Shown in pieces: positions 51,816 through 61,433 of a DNA stretch of 64,000 nt. The DNA comes from Methylocapsa palsarum (GTDB lineage: Bacteria; Pseudomonadota; Alphaproteobacteria; Rhizobiales; Beijerinckiaceae). Position numbers and translations under genes: made by a program. Numbering within the stretch: position 1 is the first letter of the stretch; each line of letters starts with the position of its first letter. The notes beneath the pieces were generated by a model. That model was not told where the DNA came from. It saw only the letters and a list, made by a program, of their open reading frames with translations, and searched no databases. The stretch is taken from contig NZ_FOSN01000006.1 in assembly GCF_900114285.1 (NCBI RefSeq), positions 113,501-177,500 of the forward strand, given 5' to 3'.

Positions 51816-52396
51816 CTGCAAGTTTAGCCTGCGTCGCGCCGTCGTTCCGGCGCAAATTCCTCCGGAATCGCCTGCTGATTTGACCACCCGCTGATTTAAC
51901 ATGTTCGCGTCCGGGGGGAAATAGCGCGGGTTTCGGTCCGTCGGAGGAGATCCTCGTCCACGCTCCTCGCCCGCTTGACGCCTCGCCGCCCCGCCCCGAT
52001 CCCCCCGCGCAATTCATGCGGACGCGAAAATTGCGGACACGCGCCGAGCTTGACTTCGCGCGGTGGGCGCGCCAGAACCTTTCCGTCTCCTCAGAAAAAG
52101 GGGCTTTGTTTCAGCGAGCCGTCTTGTCCCTCGAGTCAAGCGGTGAACGTCCGGCAGCGCGTTGCGCCCCCGGGCGTGCTTTGCGTTGGCGCGAACGAAC
52201 CTGAACTGAGCGGGATTCGCCTTGGACGCCTCGCGCCTGATCTTTCGCGCGGACTTCTCTGGCGAAGCGACGGGACGACGCCGATTTTAGTTTGGCCTCG
52301 GGTCAAGACGAAGACCCGGGACCCTTGAACCGCCGCCGCCGCGGCCGCCTTCTTCATCCCCGCCCCAGCGGACGGGCAAAGCGACAGGATAGACGC
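51816..52396. other. Gene-free stretch upstream of ffh
   Basis: Open frames here have no ribosome-binding sites or recognisable content. A hairpin CTCGGGTC-AAGACGAA-GACCCGGG (52297-52320) lies 77 bp before the ffh start and could be a leader structure. I looked for an SRP RNA (ffs) because of the neighbour but found no GGAA-tetraloop domain in a convincing context. Confidence 0.45.
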
Positions 52397-54007
52397 ATGT
52401 TCGAAGGCCTTTCGGAAAAGCTCTCCGGCATTTTCGATACGCTGACCCGGCGAGGCGCCCTCTCGGAGGGGGACGTCAATGTCGCGCTGCGCGAAGTCCG
52501 CAAGGCCTTGCTCGAGGCCGACGTCGCGCTCGACGTGGTGCGCTCCTTTGTCGACAAGGTGCGCGCGCGCGCCGTCGGGGCCAATGTCATCAAGTCGGTG
52601 ACGCCGGGCCAGATGGTGGTCAAGATCGTCAATGACGTCCTTATCGAGACGCTCGGCGCCGAGGCCGAGCCGATCAATCTCGACGCGGCGCCTCCGGTCG
52701 CGATCATGATGATCGGCCTGCAGGGCGCGGGCAAGACGACGACGACGGCGAAGATCGCGAAGCGCCTGAACGAAAAGATGAAACGCAAGGTCCTGATGGC
52801 CTCGCTCGACGTGAAGCGCCCGGCGGCGCAGGAGCAGCTCGCGGTGCTCGGCCGCCAGGTCGGCGTTGACACTTTGCCTATTATCGTCGGCCAGACGCCG
52901 GTGCAGATCGCCAAACGCGCCGAACAGGCGGCCCGCCTCCAGGGTTATGACGTGGTGCTGCTCGACACGGCGGGGCGCACCCATATCGACGAAGCGCTGA
53001 TGCAGGAGATGGCCGAGATCAAGGCCGCCAGCTCGCCGCACGAAATTCTTCTCGTCGCCGACGCATTGACCGGTCAGGACGCGGTCAATCTCGCCAAAAG
53101 CTTCGATGAACGGGTCGGCATCACCGGCATCGTGCTGACGCGGGTCGAAGGCGACGGACGCGGCGGCGCGGCGCTCTCCATGCGCGCGGTCACTGGCAAG
53201 CCGATCAAACTGCTCGGCGCCGGCGAGAAGATGGACGCGCTGGAGGATTTTCACCCCTCGCGGATCGCGAACCGGATTCTCGGCATGGGCGACATCGTCT
53301 CCCTCGTCGAGAGGGCGGCCGAGACGATCGACCATGAAAAGGCGCAGAAGATCGCCGAGCGTATGCGCAAGGGCAAATTCGATCTCGAGGATTTGTCCGA
53401 CCAGCTGGCGCAGGTCGAAAAGATCGGCGGCATGGGCGGCATCATGAGCATGCTGCCCGGCGTCGCCAAGATGAAGGACCAGCTGGCCTCGGCGCGGCTC
53501 GACGAAAACGTCATCAAGCGCCAGCGCGCGATCATTTTCTCGATGACCCGTGAGGAGCGCCGCAACCCGGACGTCCTCAAGGCGTCGCGCAAAAAACGCA
53601 TCGCCGCCGGCTCCGGAATGCGGGTCGAGGACGTCAACAAGCTTTTGAAGCAGCATCGCCAGATGGCGGACATGATGAAATCCATGGGCGGGATGAAGCG
53701 CGGCGGCGGCGCCCTCGGCAAGATGGCGTCGATGCTCGGCGTTCCAGGCGCAGGGATGGGCATGGGGTCAGGAGGCAATCCGCTCGCGAAAATGCCGCAG
53801 CCGACGCAGGAGCAGCTCGCCGCCCTTCAAAAGCAGCTGGGCCAGAAGCCCGGCGCTCCGCTTGCTCCCGTCGGTCCGAAGCCTTCGGGGGCTGCGCCGC
53901 CGCCTGGTCTTGGCGCGGGCGCGCCCAAATTGCCGGGACTTGGCGGAGGGACAGGATCTGGCGGAGGATTTTTGAGCGGGCTGAACCCGTTCGGAAAGAA
54001 GAAGTGA
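52397..54007 (+). CDS. ffh: Signal recognition particle protein Ffh
   Basis: Ffh is the SRP54 GTPase that binds signal sequences with 4.5S RNA and docks with FtsY. The N domain (MFEGLSEKLSGIFDTL) is followed by the G domain: GLQGAGKTTTTAKIAKRL (about 112-129, P-loop), DVKRPAAQEQLAVLG, DTAGRTHIDEAL, and LTRVEGDGRGGAALSM. The M domain (about 325-440) has methionine-rich helices (GGMGGIMSMLPGVAKMKDQL, MMKSMGGMKRGGG). A Gly/Pro-rich tail adds about 80 residues. The ATG at 52397 gives 536 residues and has AGGA upstream; the longer frame is rejected. rpsP follows. Confidence 0.98.
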   Translation: MFEGLSEKLSGIFDTLTRRGALSEGDVNVALREVRKALLEADVALDVVRSFVDKVRARAVGANVIKSVTPGQMVVKIVNDVLIETLGAEAEPINLDAAPPVAIMMIGLQGAGKTTTTAKIAKRLNEKMKRKVLMASLDVKRPAAQEQLAVLGRQVGVDTLPIIVGQTPVQIAKRAEQAARLQGYDVVLLDTAGRTHIDEALMQEMAEIKAASSPHEILLVADALTGQDAVNLAKSFDERVGITGIVLTRVEGDGRGGAALSMRAVTGKPIKLLGAGEKMDALEDFHPSRIANRILGMGDIVSLVERAAETIDHEKAQKIAERMRKGKFDLEDLSDQLAQVEKIGGMGGIMSMLPGVAKMKDQLASARLDENVIKRQRAIIFSMTREERRNPDVLKASRKKRIAAGSGMRVEDVNKLLKQHRQMADMMKSMGGMKRGGGALGKMASMLGVPGAGMGMGSGGNPLAKMPQPTQEQLAALQKQLGQKPGAPLAPVGPKPSGAAPPPGLGAGAPKLPGLGGGTGSGGGFLSGLNPFGKKK

Positions 54008-54129
54008 GCGGATCGGCCACGAGACTGAAACCGTTGGCGAAACGCGCCATAAGGCGAAGCTAAAAATTGGATTGGACCGGACGAAATCGTTTTTGGACGA
54101 AATCGTTTTATTGAAAGGAACCTGAACGA

Positions 54130-54486
54130 ATGCCCCTGAAAATCCGCTTGTCTCGCGGCGGCGCCAAGAAGCGCCCCTTCTACCGCGTCGTCGTCGCCGA
54201 TTCGCGCATGCCGCGCGATGGCCGCTTCATCGAACGCCTTGGCGTCTTCGATCCCTTGAAGGCGAAGGATTCGGCCGACCGTCTCGTGCTGGATCAGGAA
54301 AAGGCCCAGGCCTGGATCGCCAAAGGCGCGCAGCCGACCGACCGTGTCGCACGCCTTCTCGACGGGCTTGGCGTGTTGAAGCGCGAGCCGCAAAATAATC
54401 CCAAACAGGGGCTTCCGAAGAAAAAGGCGCAGGAGCGCGCCGCCGCGACGGCGGCCAAGGCGGCCGCGCCCGCCGCCGAGGCTTGA
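54130..54486 (+). CDS. rpsP: 30S ribosomal protein S16
   Basis: S16 is an assembly protein of the small subunit. The 118 residues start [20 protein letters not shown], then [20 protein letters not shown] and [20 protein letters not shown], the standard S16 core. The tail (about 85-118) is Lys/Ala-rich. GAAAGGAACC precedes the ATG at 54130. It follows ffh by 122 bp. The usual next genes in this class, rimM and trmD, are absent; a hairpin ends the unit and an exporter gene follows. Confidence 0.97.
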   Translation: MPLKIRLSRGGAKKRPFYRVVVADSRMPRDGRFIERLGVFDPLKAKDSADRLVLDQEKAQAWIAKGAQPTDRVARLLDGLGVLKREPQNNPKQGLPKKKAQERAAATAAKAAAPAAEA

Positions 54487-54492
54487 TCCTGT

Positions 54493-54523
54493 TTCCGGCG
54501 CCGCCTTAAGCGCGGCGCCGGAA
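54493..54523 (+). terminator. Hairpin after rpsP
   Basis: Perfect 12-bp stem TTCCGGCGCCGC / GCGGCGCCGGAA with a 7-base loop, 6 bp after the rpsP stop. It has no T-run after it, so it could be a Rho-assisted terminator or a 3'-stabilising hairpin. Confidence 0.6.
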
Positions 54524-54571
54524 CCTCCGTTCCCACGCCGCGTTGCTGCTTTTTCGAAAGCGGGAGCGGTG

Positions 54572-56557
54572 ATGAGCGATTTTTTTGCACGGTCTGCCGC
54601 GCGGCCTCAGGTCGAGCCGGATCTGGCCCGAACGCTCGATTTCATGGCGACGCTTTTCGTGGTCGTGCTGGGCGTCGCCGCGCTCTATGTCGGGCGCGAA
54701 ATTTTCATTCCCATCGCTATCGCGATTCTTTTGAGCTTCGTGCTGTCGCCGCCCATTCTCTTGTTGAGGCGTTTGGGGCTCGGGCGCACGCTCTCGGTCG
54801 CTGGCGTCGTCGTCGCGACGCTGACCATGGCTTTCGTCGTCGGCGCCGTCCTGACGCGGCAGGCCGCCGATCTCGCCGCCGATTTGCCGAAATATCAGAC
54901 GACCGTCAGCGCCAAGGTGCGGAACCTGCGCGACGCCGTCGCCGATAATGCAGCCTTCACGAAACTGGCTTCCGCGATCAAAGGCCTGGGGCAGGCGAGC
55001 CCTCATGCGCCGACGCAGCCTAGCGCGGCGGACGCGCCGCGGGACCGGCGCGGAACGTCCCTGAACGGTTCCGCCGCCGCCGTGAACGGCGAAGCCGCCG
55101 CCCCGATTCCGGTTGAGGTTCACCAGCCGGACAAAGGGCCATTCGATATTTTGCAGACGATCGCGGGGACCGCGCTTTCGCCGCTGGAGACCACGTTTCT
55201 CGTGGTCGTGTTCGTCGTGTTCATCCTGTTGCAGCGGGAGGATCTGCGCAATCGCTTTATCCGGCTCGTCGGCTCCGGCGACCTGCAGCGCACGACCCTC
55301 GCAATGAACGACGCCGCCGGCCGCCTCAGCAAATTCTTTCTGGTCCAGACATTGGTGAACGGCTCGTTTGGCCTCGTCGTCGGAACGGGTCTTTTCCTGA
55401 TCGGCGTGCCGAGCCCGATCTTGTGGGGCATCGTCGCGTTCCTGATGCGGTTCGTGCCTTATATCGGTTCCTTTATTTCGGCGGGCTTTCCGATCATCGT
55501 CGCCTCGGCCGTCGACCCGGGCTGGAGCATGGCGCTGCAGACCCTCGCGCTTTTTCTCAGTGTCGAAACGATCGTCGCCTATGTGGTGGAGCCATGGCTT
55601 TATGGTCATCACACCGGAATTTCGCCGATCGCGGTCGTGGTTTCTGCGACCTTCTGGACATGGCTCTGGGGAACGATCGGTCTTGTCCTCTCGACGCCCT
55701 TGACCGTTTGCCTCGTCGTGCTCGGCCGTCACGTCGACCGGCTCGCCTTTCTCGACGTCATCTTCGGCGACGCGCCGCCGCTCACGCCGGTCGAAACGTT
55801 CTACGAGCGGACCCTCGTCGGCGATTCGTCGGAGGTCGCCGAACAGGCCGAAATTTTCTTGAAAGATCATCCTCTCGCCGCCTATTACGACGAGGTGGCG
55901 CTGCCCGCCCTTGCGCTGGCGCAGGCGGATCTGCGGCGCGGCGTGCTCGACGAAACGCGGCAGCGCCGGGTCAAGGACACTGTCGATGAAGTGATCGAGG
56001 ACCTGTCCGATCATGCCGGCGCCGCTGACGCCGCGCCGGAGGATGGTCGCGAAGGTCTGGGGTCTGGCCCGGCCCCGCGCGTCCTCGCGCCGGGCTGGAA
56101 TCTCGAGACGCCGGTCCTTTGTATTGCGGGCCGCAGCGCTCTCGACGAAGCGGCGGCGGCGCTGCTGGCTCAGCTGCTCGAAAAGAATGGCGTCGGCGCG
56201 AGGGTCGAACCGGCCGGGGCGCTCACCGCCGGACGGATTGCGCGGCTGTCGGACGCAAGGGCGCAAATGGCGTGTCTTTCGTTTTTCGACGCCGATGAAA
56301 ATTCGACGAGCGCGCGCATCGCCATCCGGCGGCTGCGTCGCAGGCTGCCCGGCGTAAAAATTCTGGCGGGCTATTGGGGGATCGGCGCGGCGCGGGCGGG
56401 CGAGTTGCGGGCGGAGATGAAGCCGGATTTCTGCGCGACGAATTTCAGGGACGCGCTGACGATCTGCCTCGGGGAGGCGCAACCGCCGGCGGAGCCTGCC
56501 CTCGAATCGGCATCCGATCTTGTTCCTGACCCGAAACCGCTTATGGGCGCCGCATAG
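54572..56557 (+). CDS. AI-2E family transporter (PerM-like) with extra C-terminal domain
   Basis: A multi-pass membrane protein of the AI-2E/PerM exporter family, 661 residues. N-terminal segments (FMATLFVVVLGVAALYVG, IPIAIAILLSFVLSPPILLL) and the core VQTLVNGSFGLVVGTGLFLI, WGIVAFLMRFVPYIGSFISA and LWGTIGLVLSTPLTVCLVVL are diagnostic. An unusual C-terminal part of about 280 residues follows; its end (about 510-640) looks like a Rossmann-type domain (VLCIAGRSALDEAAAALLAQ, LLEKNGVGARVEP, RRLPGVKILAGYWG). GGGAG precedes the ATG at 54572. Substrate unknown. Its stop codon TAG is shared with repeat copy G. Confidence 0.88.
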   Translation: MSDFFARSAARPQVEPDLARTLDFMATLFVVVLGVAALYVGREIFIPIAIAILLSFVLSPPILLLRRLGLGRTLSVAGVVVATLTMAFVVGAVLTRQAADLAADLPKYQTTVSAKVRNLRDAVADNAAFTKLASAIKGLGQASPHAPTQPSAADAPRDRRGTSLNGSAAAVNGEAAAPIPVEVHQPDKGPFDILQTIAGTALSPLETTFLVVVFVVFILLQREDLRNRFIRLVGSGDLQRTTLAMNDAAGRLSKFFLVQTLVNGSFGLVVGTGLFLIGVPSPILWGIVAFLMRFVPYIGSFISAGFPIIVASAVDPGWSMALQTLALFLSVETIVAYVVEPWLYGHHTGISPIAVVVSATFWTWLWGTIGLVLSTPLTVCLVVLGRHVDRLAFLDVIFGDAPPLTPVETFYERTLVGDSSEVAEQAEIFLKDHPLAAYYDEVALPALALAQADLRRGVLDETRQRRVKDTVDEVIEDLSDHAGAADAAPEDGREGLGSGPAPRVLAPGWNLETPVLCIAGRSALDEAAAALLAQLLEKNGVGARVEPAGALTAGRIARLSDARAQMACLSFFDADENSTSARIAIRRLRRRLPGVKILAGYWGIGAARAGELRAEMKPDFCATNFRDALTICLGEAQPPAEPALESASDLVPDPKPLMGAA

Positions 56558-56606
56558 AGCATATTCCGATCGGATTGAATCAATCCCATCGACGAAAATA
56601 TGCTCA
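56556..56606 (+). repeat. Dispersed element, copy G (M1 hairpin only)
   Basis: Outer arms AGAGCATATTC and AAATATGCTC (one mismatch) around GATCGGATTGA/TCAATCCCATC. It fits exactly between two convergent genes: its first bases are the last two of the exporter's TAG stop, and it ends 3 bp before the mmcB stop codon. A bidirectional terminator role would suit this placement. Confidence 0.88.
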
Positions 56607-56609
56607 AGG

Positions 56610-57098
56610 TCAGCCCAGCGGTCCGAAGCTCACAACCTCGGGGTCGCTGAGATCGTGCAGCCGGTGCGCGGCGGCGCAGGCGAAGCGCATCAGCATCGTC
56701 CGCCGCGTCGCGGGCGCAAGCCGGTGTACGGGAGCCTCCCGGAAAATTTCGGCGCCATAGGCGTCGGCGAGGATCAGCCCCGCGTCCGGCGGCATGATCT
56801 CGGTCGGCGTCGCCTCGTGGATGGCGAAATAGAGCTTATCGCAATGGGCGCGGTAATCCGGCCATTTCTGGTCGGCGCGAAAATCGGCGAGCGAGGATTT
56901 GATTTCGACGATATGGATGGTTCCATCCTTGGCGAGGGCCACGATGTCCGCCCGCCGCCCCGAGGGGAGAGGGAGTTCGGTGACGCTGGCGAATCGCAGC
57001 CGCCGCAACAGCCGCCGCGTTCCGCGCGCGACAAGGAGCGCGGCTGGGGACTGGCGCCCGTCACGCGGCGCGAGAAGGTCGAGTTCGAGGCTATCCAT
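56610..57098 (-). CDS. mmcB: MmcB family DNA repair protein
   Basis: MmcB is an alphaproteobacterial putative endonuclease-like protein linked to the LexA-regulated damage response (for example in Caulobacter). The restriction-endonuclease-like core shows RRADIVALAKDGTIHIVEIK (Asp and Glu-x-Lys), SSLADFRADQKWPDYRAHCD and KLYFAIHEATPTEIMP. AGLILADAYGAEIFRE follows. The ATG at 57098 (MDSLELDLL) gives 162 residues; an upstream ATG at 57119 is possible. No LexA box is obvious upstream by eye. It converges with the exporter. Confidence 0.88.
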   Translation of the reverse strand: MDSLELDLLAPRDGRQSPAALLVARGTRRLLRRLRFASVTELPLPSGRRADIVALAKDGTIHIVEIKSSLADFRADQKWPDYRAHCDKLYFAIHEATPTEIMPPDAGLILADAYGAEIFREAPVHRLAPATRRTMLMRFACAAAHRLHDLSDPEVVSFGPLG

Positions 57099-57300
57099 GC
57101 GGCGGGCGCGCCATCTCATAAAGAACGGATAACGAACAAACCCTGTGCGGGGCTGAAGGTCAAGACGCCGCCGCTGGATCGCCCATGCTCGCGAACAGCC
57201 GCGGTCTGCGCATTTCGCCGGACGCTTGCGGACGGTTGAGGCCTTTTTCGCCGTCCGCCAAGGCTCGAACGGCGGTCAACGCCCGTCAGAAAAAGCTTCC

Positions 57301-59226
57301 TCAGATCGACCAGTCGTCGGACATGTCCATACGGTCGATGAACCCGCGTGCGATCAAGGCCGTCACGATTTTCGCGGCCGCCTGATCGGCGCTTTGCCCC
57401 TCGCGCCCGACGATGATGTCGGGCGTTTCCGGGGCCTCGTAAGCCTGGTCGATGCCGGTGAAATTCTTGATTTCTCCGGCGATCGCCTTCTTGTAGAGGC
57501 CCTTGGGGTCGCGGGCGATGCATTCGGCGAGCGGCGTATCGACGAAGATCTCGATGAATTCGCCCTGTTCGACAAGGCCGCGGACGAGCGCGCGCTCGGC
57601 CAGGAATGGCGAGATGAACGAGCAGAGGACGATGAGTCCGGCGTCGACCATCAGCTTCGCCGCCTCGCCGGCGCGGCGGATGTTCTCGACGCGGTCGGTC
57701 GCGGTGAAGCCGAGGTCCTTGTTGAGGCCGTGACGGACATTGTCGCCGTCGAGCAGGACGGTGTGGACGCCGTGCGCGTAGAGGCGGGTCTCGACCAGAT
57801 TGGCGATGGTCGATTTGCCTGAGCCGGAAAGGCCGGTGAACCACAGGACGGCGGGTTTCTGGTGCTTCAGCCGCGCCCTGTCGCTCTTGGCGATGGTGAG
57901 GCCCTGGCGGTGGATGTTCTGCGCCCGGCGCAACCCGAACGAGATCAGCCCAGCCGCCGCCGTGGCGTTGCTCGCCCGGTCGATGAGGATGAAGGCGCCG
58001 GTGTCGTGGTTGTTCTTGTAGGGATCGAAGGCGATGGGCGTCGTCGTCGCGAGGTTGCAGAAGCCGACCTCGTTAAGGGTCAGCGAACGGGCGGCGAGTT
58101 CGCCCAGCGTATTGACGTCGAGCCGATGCTTGAGCTCGGTGATGGTGACGGGGACGGTGCGGGCGCCGCTTTTCATCAGATAGGAGCGGCCGGGCAGGAG
58201 CGTCTCGTCGCTCATCCAGATGAGATGCGCGGCGAACTGGTCCGAGACTTCCGGACGGTTCCTCGGATCGCACAGCAGATCGCCGCGCGCGACGTCGAGT
58301 TCGTCGGCGAGGGTGAGGGTCACGGCTTCGCCCGCAGAGGCGACGGGCAGATCGCCGTCGGCGGTAACGATGCGCGCGATCCTCGACGCGCGCCCGCTTC
58401 CGGCGACGACGATCTCGTCGCCGGGTTTGATCGAGCCGCCGGAGATCGTGCCCGCCAGACCGCGGAAATCGAGATGGGGGCGGTTGACCCATTGCACCGC
58501 CATGCGGAACGGCTGGCCGCTTTTGTCCTCGTCGACGTCGATCGTCTCGAGATAGTCGAGCAGGGCCGGGCCGCCGTACCAGGGCGTATTCGCGCTCTTC
58601 GCCGAAATATTGTCGCCATGCCGGGCCGAAATCGGGATCGGCCGGATCGACGCGAATCCGAGCGGGGCGGCGAAGGTCTGGAAGTCCGCGACGATCTTGT
58701 CGAATCCGGCCTTGTCGAATCCGGTCAGGTCGATCTTGTTGACGGCGAGCACGACGTGCCGGATTCCGGTCAGCGAGACAATCGCGGCGTGCCGGCAGGT
58801 CTGGGTGAGCAAGCCCTTGCGCGCATCGACGAGAAGGATCGCGAGATCGGCTCCGGAGGCGCCGGTCGCCATGTTGCGGGTGTATTGCTCGTGGCCGGGC
58901 GTGTCGGCGATGATGAACGCGCGCCGCGGCGTCGAGACATAGCGGTAGGCGACGTCGATCGTGATGCCTTGCTCGCGTTCGGCCTCGAGTCCATCGACGA
59001 GAAGCGCGAAATCGATGTTGTCGCCATCGGTCCCGTGACGCCGGGAATCGCGTTCGAGCGCGGCCAGCTGATCGTCGAGGATGAGGCTCTGTTCAAAGAG
59101 CAGGCGGCCGATGAGCGTCGACTTGCCGTCGTCGACTGACCCGCAGGTGAGCAGCCGCAGGGTCGGAAGCGGGGATTTTTCGTGGAGCGCCAAGGGCGCG
59201 GGAACAGCGTTCGCGACGTTCGCCAT
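57301..59226 (-). CDS. cysNC: Bifunctional sulfate adenylyltransferase subunit 1 / adenylylsulfate kinase
   Basis: CysN is the GTPase subunit of ATP sulfurylase and CysC phosphorylates APS to PAPS; here both are one 641-residue chain. The CysN part shows [19 protein letters not shown] (about 29-47), [17 protein letters not shown] and AVNKIDLTG. The CysC part (about 465-641) begins [19 protein letters not shown] with the P-loop, then [17 protein letters not shown] and [13 protein letters not shown]. The ATG overlaps the cysD stop by one base (TGATG). The fused form is common in Hyphomicrobiales, where PAPS also serves sulfation. Confidence 0.96.
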   Translation of the reverse strand: MANVANAVPAPLALHEKSPLPTLRLLTCGSVDDGKSTLIGRLLFEQSLILDDQLAALERDSRRHGTDGDNIDFALLVDGLEAEREQGITIDVAYRYVSTPRRAFIIADTPGHEQYTRNMATGASGADLAILLVDARKGLLTQTCRHAAIVSLTGIRHVVLAVNKIDLTGFDKAGFDKIVADFQTFAAPLGFASIRPIPISARHGDNISAKSANTPWYGGPALLDYLETIDVDEDKSGQPFRMAVQWVNRPHLDFRGLAGTISGGSIKPGDEIVVAGSGRASRIARIVTADGDLPVASAGEAVTLTLADELDVARGDLLCDPRNRPEVSDQFAAHLIWMSDETLLPGRSYLMKSGARTVPVTITELKHRLDVNTLGELAARSLTLNEVGFCNLATTTPIAFDPYKNNHDTGAFILIDRASNATAAAGLISFGLRRAQNIHRQGLTIAKSDRARLKHQKPAVLWFTGLSGSGKSTIANLVETRLYAHGVHTVLLDGDNVRHGLNKDLGFTATDRVENIRRAGEAAKLMVDAGLIVLCSFISPFLAERALVRGLVEQGEFIEIFVDTPLAECIARDPKGLYKKAIAGEIKNFTGIDQAYEAPETPDIIVGREGQSADQAAAKIVTALIARGFIDRMDMSDDWSI

Positions 59227-60134
59227 CAGAAATAGCCCTCGCGCTTTTTCTTTTCCATCGAGCCCGATTCGTCGTGATCGATCAGGCGGCCCTGCCGCTC
59301 GGAGGTCGTCGAGGCGCGCATTTCGGCGATGATTTCGGGCAGCGTCGCCGCTTGGGAAGGGATCGCCCCGGTCAGGGGATAGCAGCCAAGGGTGCGGAAG
59401 CGGACCTCCTCCATGCGCGGGGTCTCGCCAGGCAGCAAAGGCATGCGGTCGTCGTCCACCATGATGAGGGCGCCTTCGCGCTCGACCACGGGACGCTTCT
59501 TGGCGAAATAGAGCGGCACGACCGGGATCTCCTCGGCGGTGACGTAGTCCCAGACATCGAGTTCCGTCCAGTTCGACAATGGAAAGACCCGCATCGATTC
59601 GCCCTGTTTGATGCGCGTGTTGAAAAGACGCCAGAGTTCGGGCCGCTGGTTGCGCGGGTCCCAGGCATGCGCCGCCGAGCGATGGGAAAAAATCCTCTCC
59701 TTCGCGCGGCTTTTCTCCTCGTCGCGCCGGGCGCCCCCGAACGCCGCATCGAATTTCCATTTGTCGAGGGCCTGGCGCAGGCCTTCGGTCTTCATGACCT
59801 GGGTATGGAGGGAGGAACCGGACGCGAACGGCGAAATACCGCGCCTGACGCCATCCTCGTTGACATGGACGAGAAGCTCCATCCCGACGCGGGCCGCGGC
59901 CTCGTCGCGAAACGTGATCATCTCGCGAAACTTCCAGGTGGTGTCGACATGAAGAAGCGGAAACGGCGGCTTGGCGGGATAGAACGCCTTCTGCGCCACA
60001 TGCAGCATGACGCTGGAATCCTTGCCGATCGAATAGAGCATGACCGGCCGCTCGAACTCGGCGACGACCTCGCGCAGGATAAAGATCGCCTCCGCCTCGA
60101 GCCGGCGCAGATGGGGGGAGGCCTGACTTTTCAC
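59226..60134 (-). CDS. cysD: Sulfate adenylyltransferase subunit 2
   Basis: CysD is the catalytic PP-loop subunit of ATP sulfurylase. [19 protein letters not shown] leads into the PP-loop [20 protein letters not shown] (SIGKDSS). [32 protein letters not shown] and [12 protein letters not shown] are conserved. The C-terminal [20 protein letters not shown] is typical. The GTG at 60134 (VKSQASPH) with ACAGGAA upstream gives 302 residues, the family norm; the ATG at 60197 and the frame to 60326 add non-conserved residues. It forms cysD-cysNC with no cysH or cysI beside it. Confidence 0.95.
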   Translation of the reverse strand: MKSQASPHLRRLEAEAIFILREVVAEFERPVMLYSIGKDSSVMLHVAQKAFYPAKPPFPLLHVDTTWKFREMITFRDEAAARVGMELLVHVNEDGVRRGISPFASGSSLHTQVMKTEGLRQALDKWKFDAAFGGARRDEEKSRAKERIFSHRSAAHAWDPRNQRPELWRLFNTRIKQGESMRVFPLSNWTELDVWDYVTAEEIPVVPLYFAKKRPVVEREGALIMVDDDRMPLLPGETPRMEEVRFRTLGCYPLTGAIPSQAATLPEIIAEMRASTTSERQGRLIDHDESGSMEKKKREGYF

Positions 60135-60223
60135 AAATAATTCCTGTAATACGCAGAATTCTACGGAGCGAATGTTATTATTCTTTGGCGGCTTCATTTG
60201 CAACGGCGCAAGAGCCAGGCCAG

Positions 60224-60778
60224 TCAGAACCGAAACACCGGCTCCGGACCGGGTTTGATCTGTGTCGCGATCCCGGCGGTCACGAGCGTCACGGCGTCGC
60301 AGGCCTCGGCCAGCCGTTGGTTGCACATTCCCTGCGCGTCCCGGAAGGCCCGGGCGAGGGCGTTGTCGGGGACAATTCCCGCGCCGACCTCGTTCGAGAC
60401 GAATATGACCGGCCCCTCGAGACGGGCGGCCGTCCGCGCCAGATCCTTTATGGGCGGGGAAAGGTCATCCCCGCGCAAAAGAAGGTTGCTGAGCCATAAT
60501 GTGACGCAATCGACGACCAGAAGCCGCTCCGGCTGCGCCTCCCGCCGCAACGTCTGGCCGAGGTCGAAAAACGCCTCAATGAGCGTCCAGCGGGCGTCGC
60601 GGTCGGCGGCGTGGCGGGAGATGCGGTCCGCCATCTCGGCGTCGAGCGGCTGCGCCGTCGCGATCAGGACAAGGGACCGGCCGGACGCTTCCGCCATTCT
60701 TTGCGCAAAGCGGCTCTTGCCGGAGCGGGCGCCGCCGACAACGAGCAGGCTTTTGATGGGATCACCGCCCGCCGGCAT
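60224..60778 (-). CDS. cobU: Bifunctional adenosylcobinamide kinase / adenosylcobinamide-phosphate guanylyltransferase
   Basis: CobU (CobP) activates adenosylcobinamide by phosphorylation and GMP transfer, late in cobalamin assembly and in salvage. [18 protein letters not shown] (about 11-28) is the P-loop. [16 protein letters not shown] holds the histidine region that accepts [18 protein letters not shown] is the Walker B region, and [20 protein letters not shown] is the third conserved motif. The length of 184 residues is normal. It lies alone, 89 bp upstream of cysD's start on the same strand. It fits with the B12 uptake operon at 14.5-18 kb; no riboswitch is visible here. Confidence 0.95.
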   Translation of the reverse strand: MPAGGDPIKSLLVVGGARSGKSRFAQRMAEASGRSLVLIATAQPLDAEMADRISRHAADRDARWTLIEAFFDLGQTLRREAQPERLLVVDCVTLWLSNLLLRGDDLSPPIKDLARTAARLEGPVIFVSNEVGAGIVPDNALARAFRDAQGMCNQRLAEACDAVTLVTAGIATQIKPGPEPVFRF

Positions 60779-60818
60779 ACCTGGTCCAGTTCACGAACGG
60801 GGTCTGGTCGAGGGAGGG

Positions 60819-61253
60819 TCAGGTCCGCCAGGGATGCGCCGGCAGATCGCTGACGCCGATGACGGCGACGCCGGCCTGAGCCACGGCGTGATCGTTCTCG
60901 ACGGAACTGCCGCTGACCCCGACGGCGCCGACAAGGACGCCCTCATTATCGACGATGGGAAGACCTCCGGGGAAGGTGATCAGGCCGTCGTTCGAATGTT
61001 CGATTCCATACAGCGAGCCGCCGGGCTGCGACAGCTTGCCGATGAGGCCCGTCGGCATGCCGAAGAAGACGGCGGTCTTGGCTTTCTTGATGGCGATGTC
61101 GATGCTGCCGACCCAGGCGTCGTCCATCCGGTAGAAGGCCTTGAGGTTCGCGCCCGAATCGACGACGGCGATGCACATTTGCGTGCCGAGCTCCTTGGCC
61201 TTCTTGCGCGCTGCGGCGATGGCGCTCTCCGCGTGTTCGATTGTGACGTGCAT
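60819..61253 (-). CDS. GlcG/HbpS family heme-binding-type protein
   Basis: A 144-residue protein of the GlcG/HbpS (Haem_degrading) family. [20 protein letters not shown] starts the fold. [51 protein letters not shown] and [13 protein letters not shown] are the family motifs. Members bind heme or corrinoid-like ligands or accompany glycolate and diol metabolism; a cobalamin adenosyltransferase-like PduO C-terminal domain is related. CGGAGGATTGAA directly precedes the ATG at 61253. It sits 40 bp upstream of cobU on the same strand, so a corrinoid link is possible but unproven. Confidence 0.85.
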   Translation of the reverse strand: MHVTIEHAESAIAAARKKAKELGTQMCIAVVDSGANLKAFYRMDDAWVGSIDIAIKKAKTAVFFGMPTGLIGKLSQPGGSLYGIEHSNDGLITFPGGLPIVDNEGVLVGAVGVSGSSVENDHAVAQAGVAVIGVSDLPAHPWRT

Positions 61254-61433
61254 TTCAATCCTCCGTGGTTGCGGGTCTTGGCTCCGCCGGTTGTCCTGGC
61301 TCCGCCGGGTTGCGGTCTTGGTTCCGCTGTGCACTGATCGAGCGGTTTTGAAGGAAGGTCAATGGCGCTTCGATCGAAACGCGCGCGTATATTTTCGGCC
61401 GCTCCACCCGTCATCACCCGGATCAATCGATAG

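Noticed and set aside
51816..52396. 4.5S (SRP) RNA gene next to ffh
   Set aside because: No recognisable SRP domain IV with the conserved internal loops was found; position alone is not evidence.
54506..56482. 658-codon open frame on the minus strand across the exporter gene
   Set aside because: Antisense shadow in high-GC sequence. The plus-strand frame has membrane segments and family motifs.
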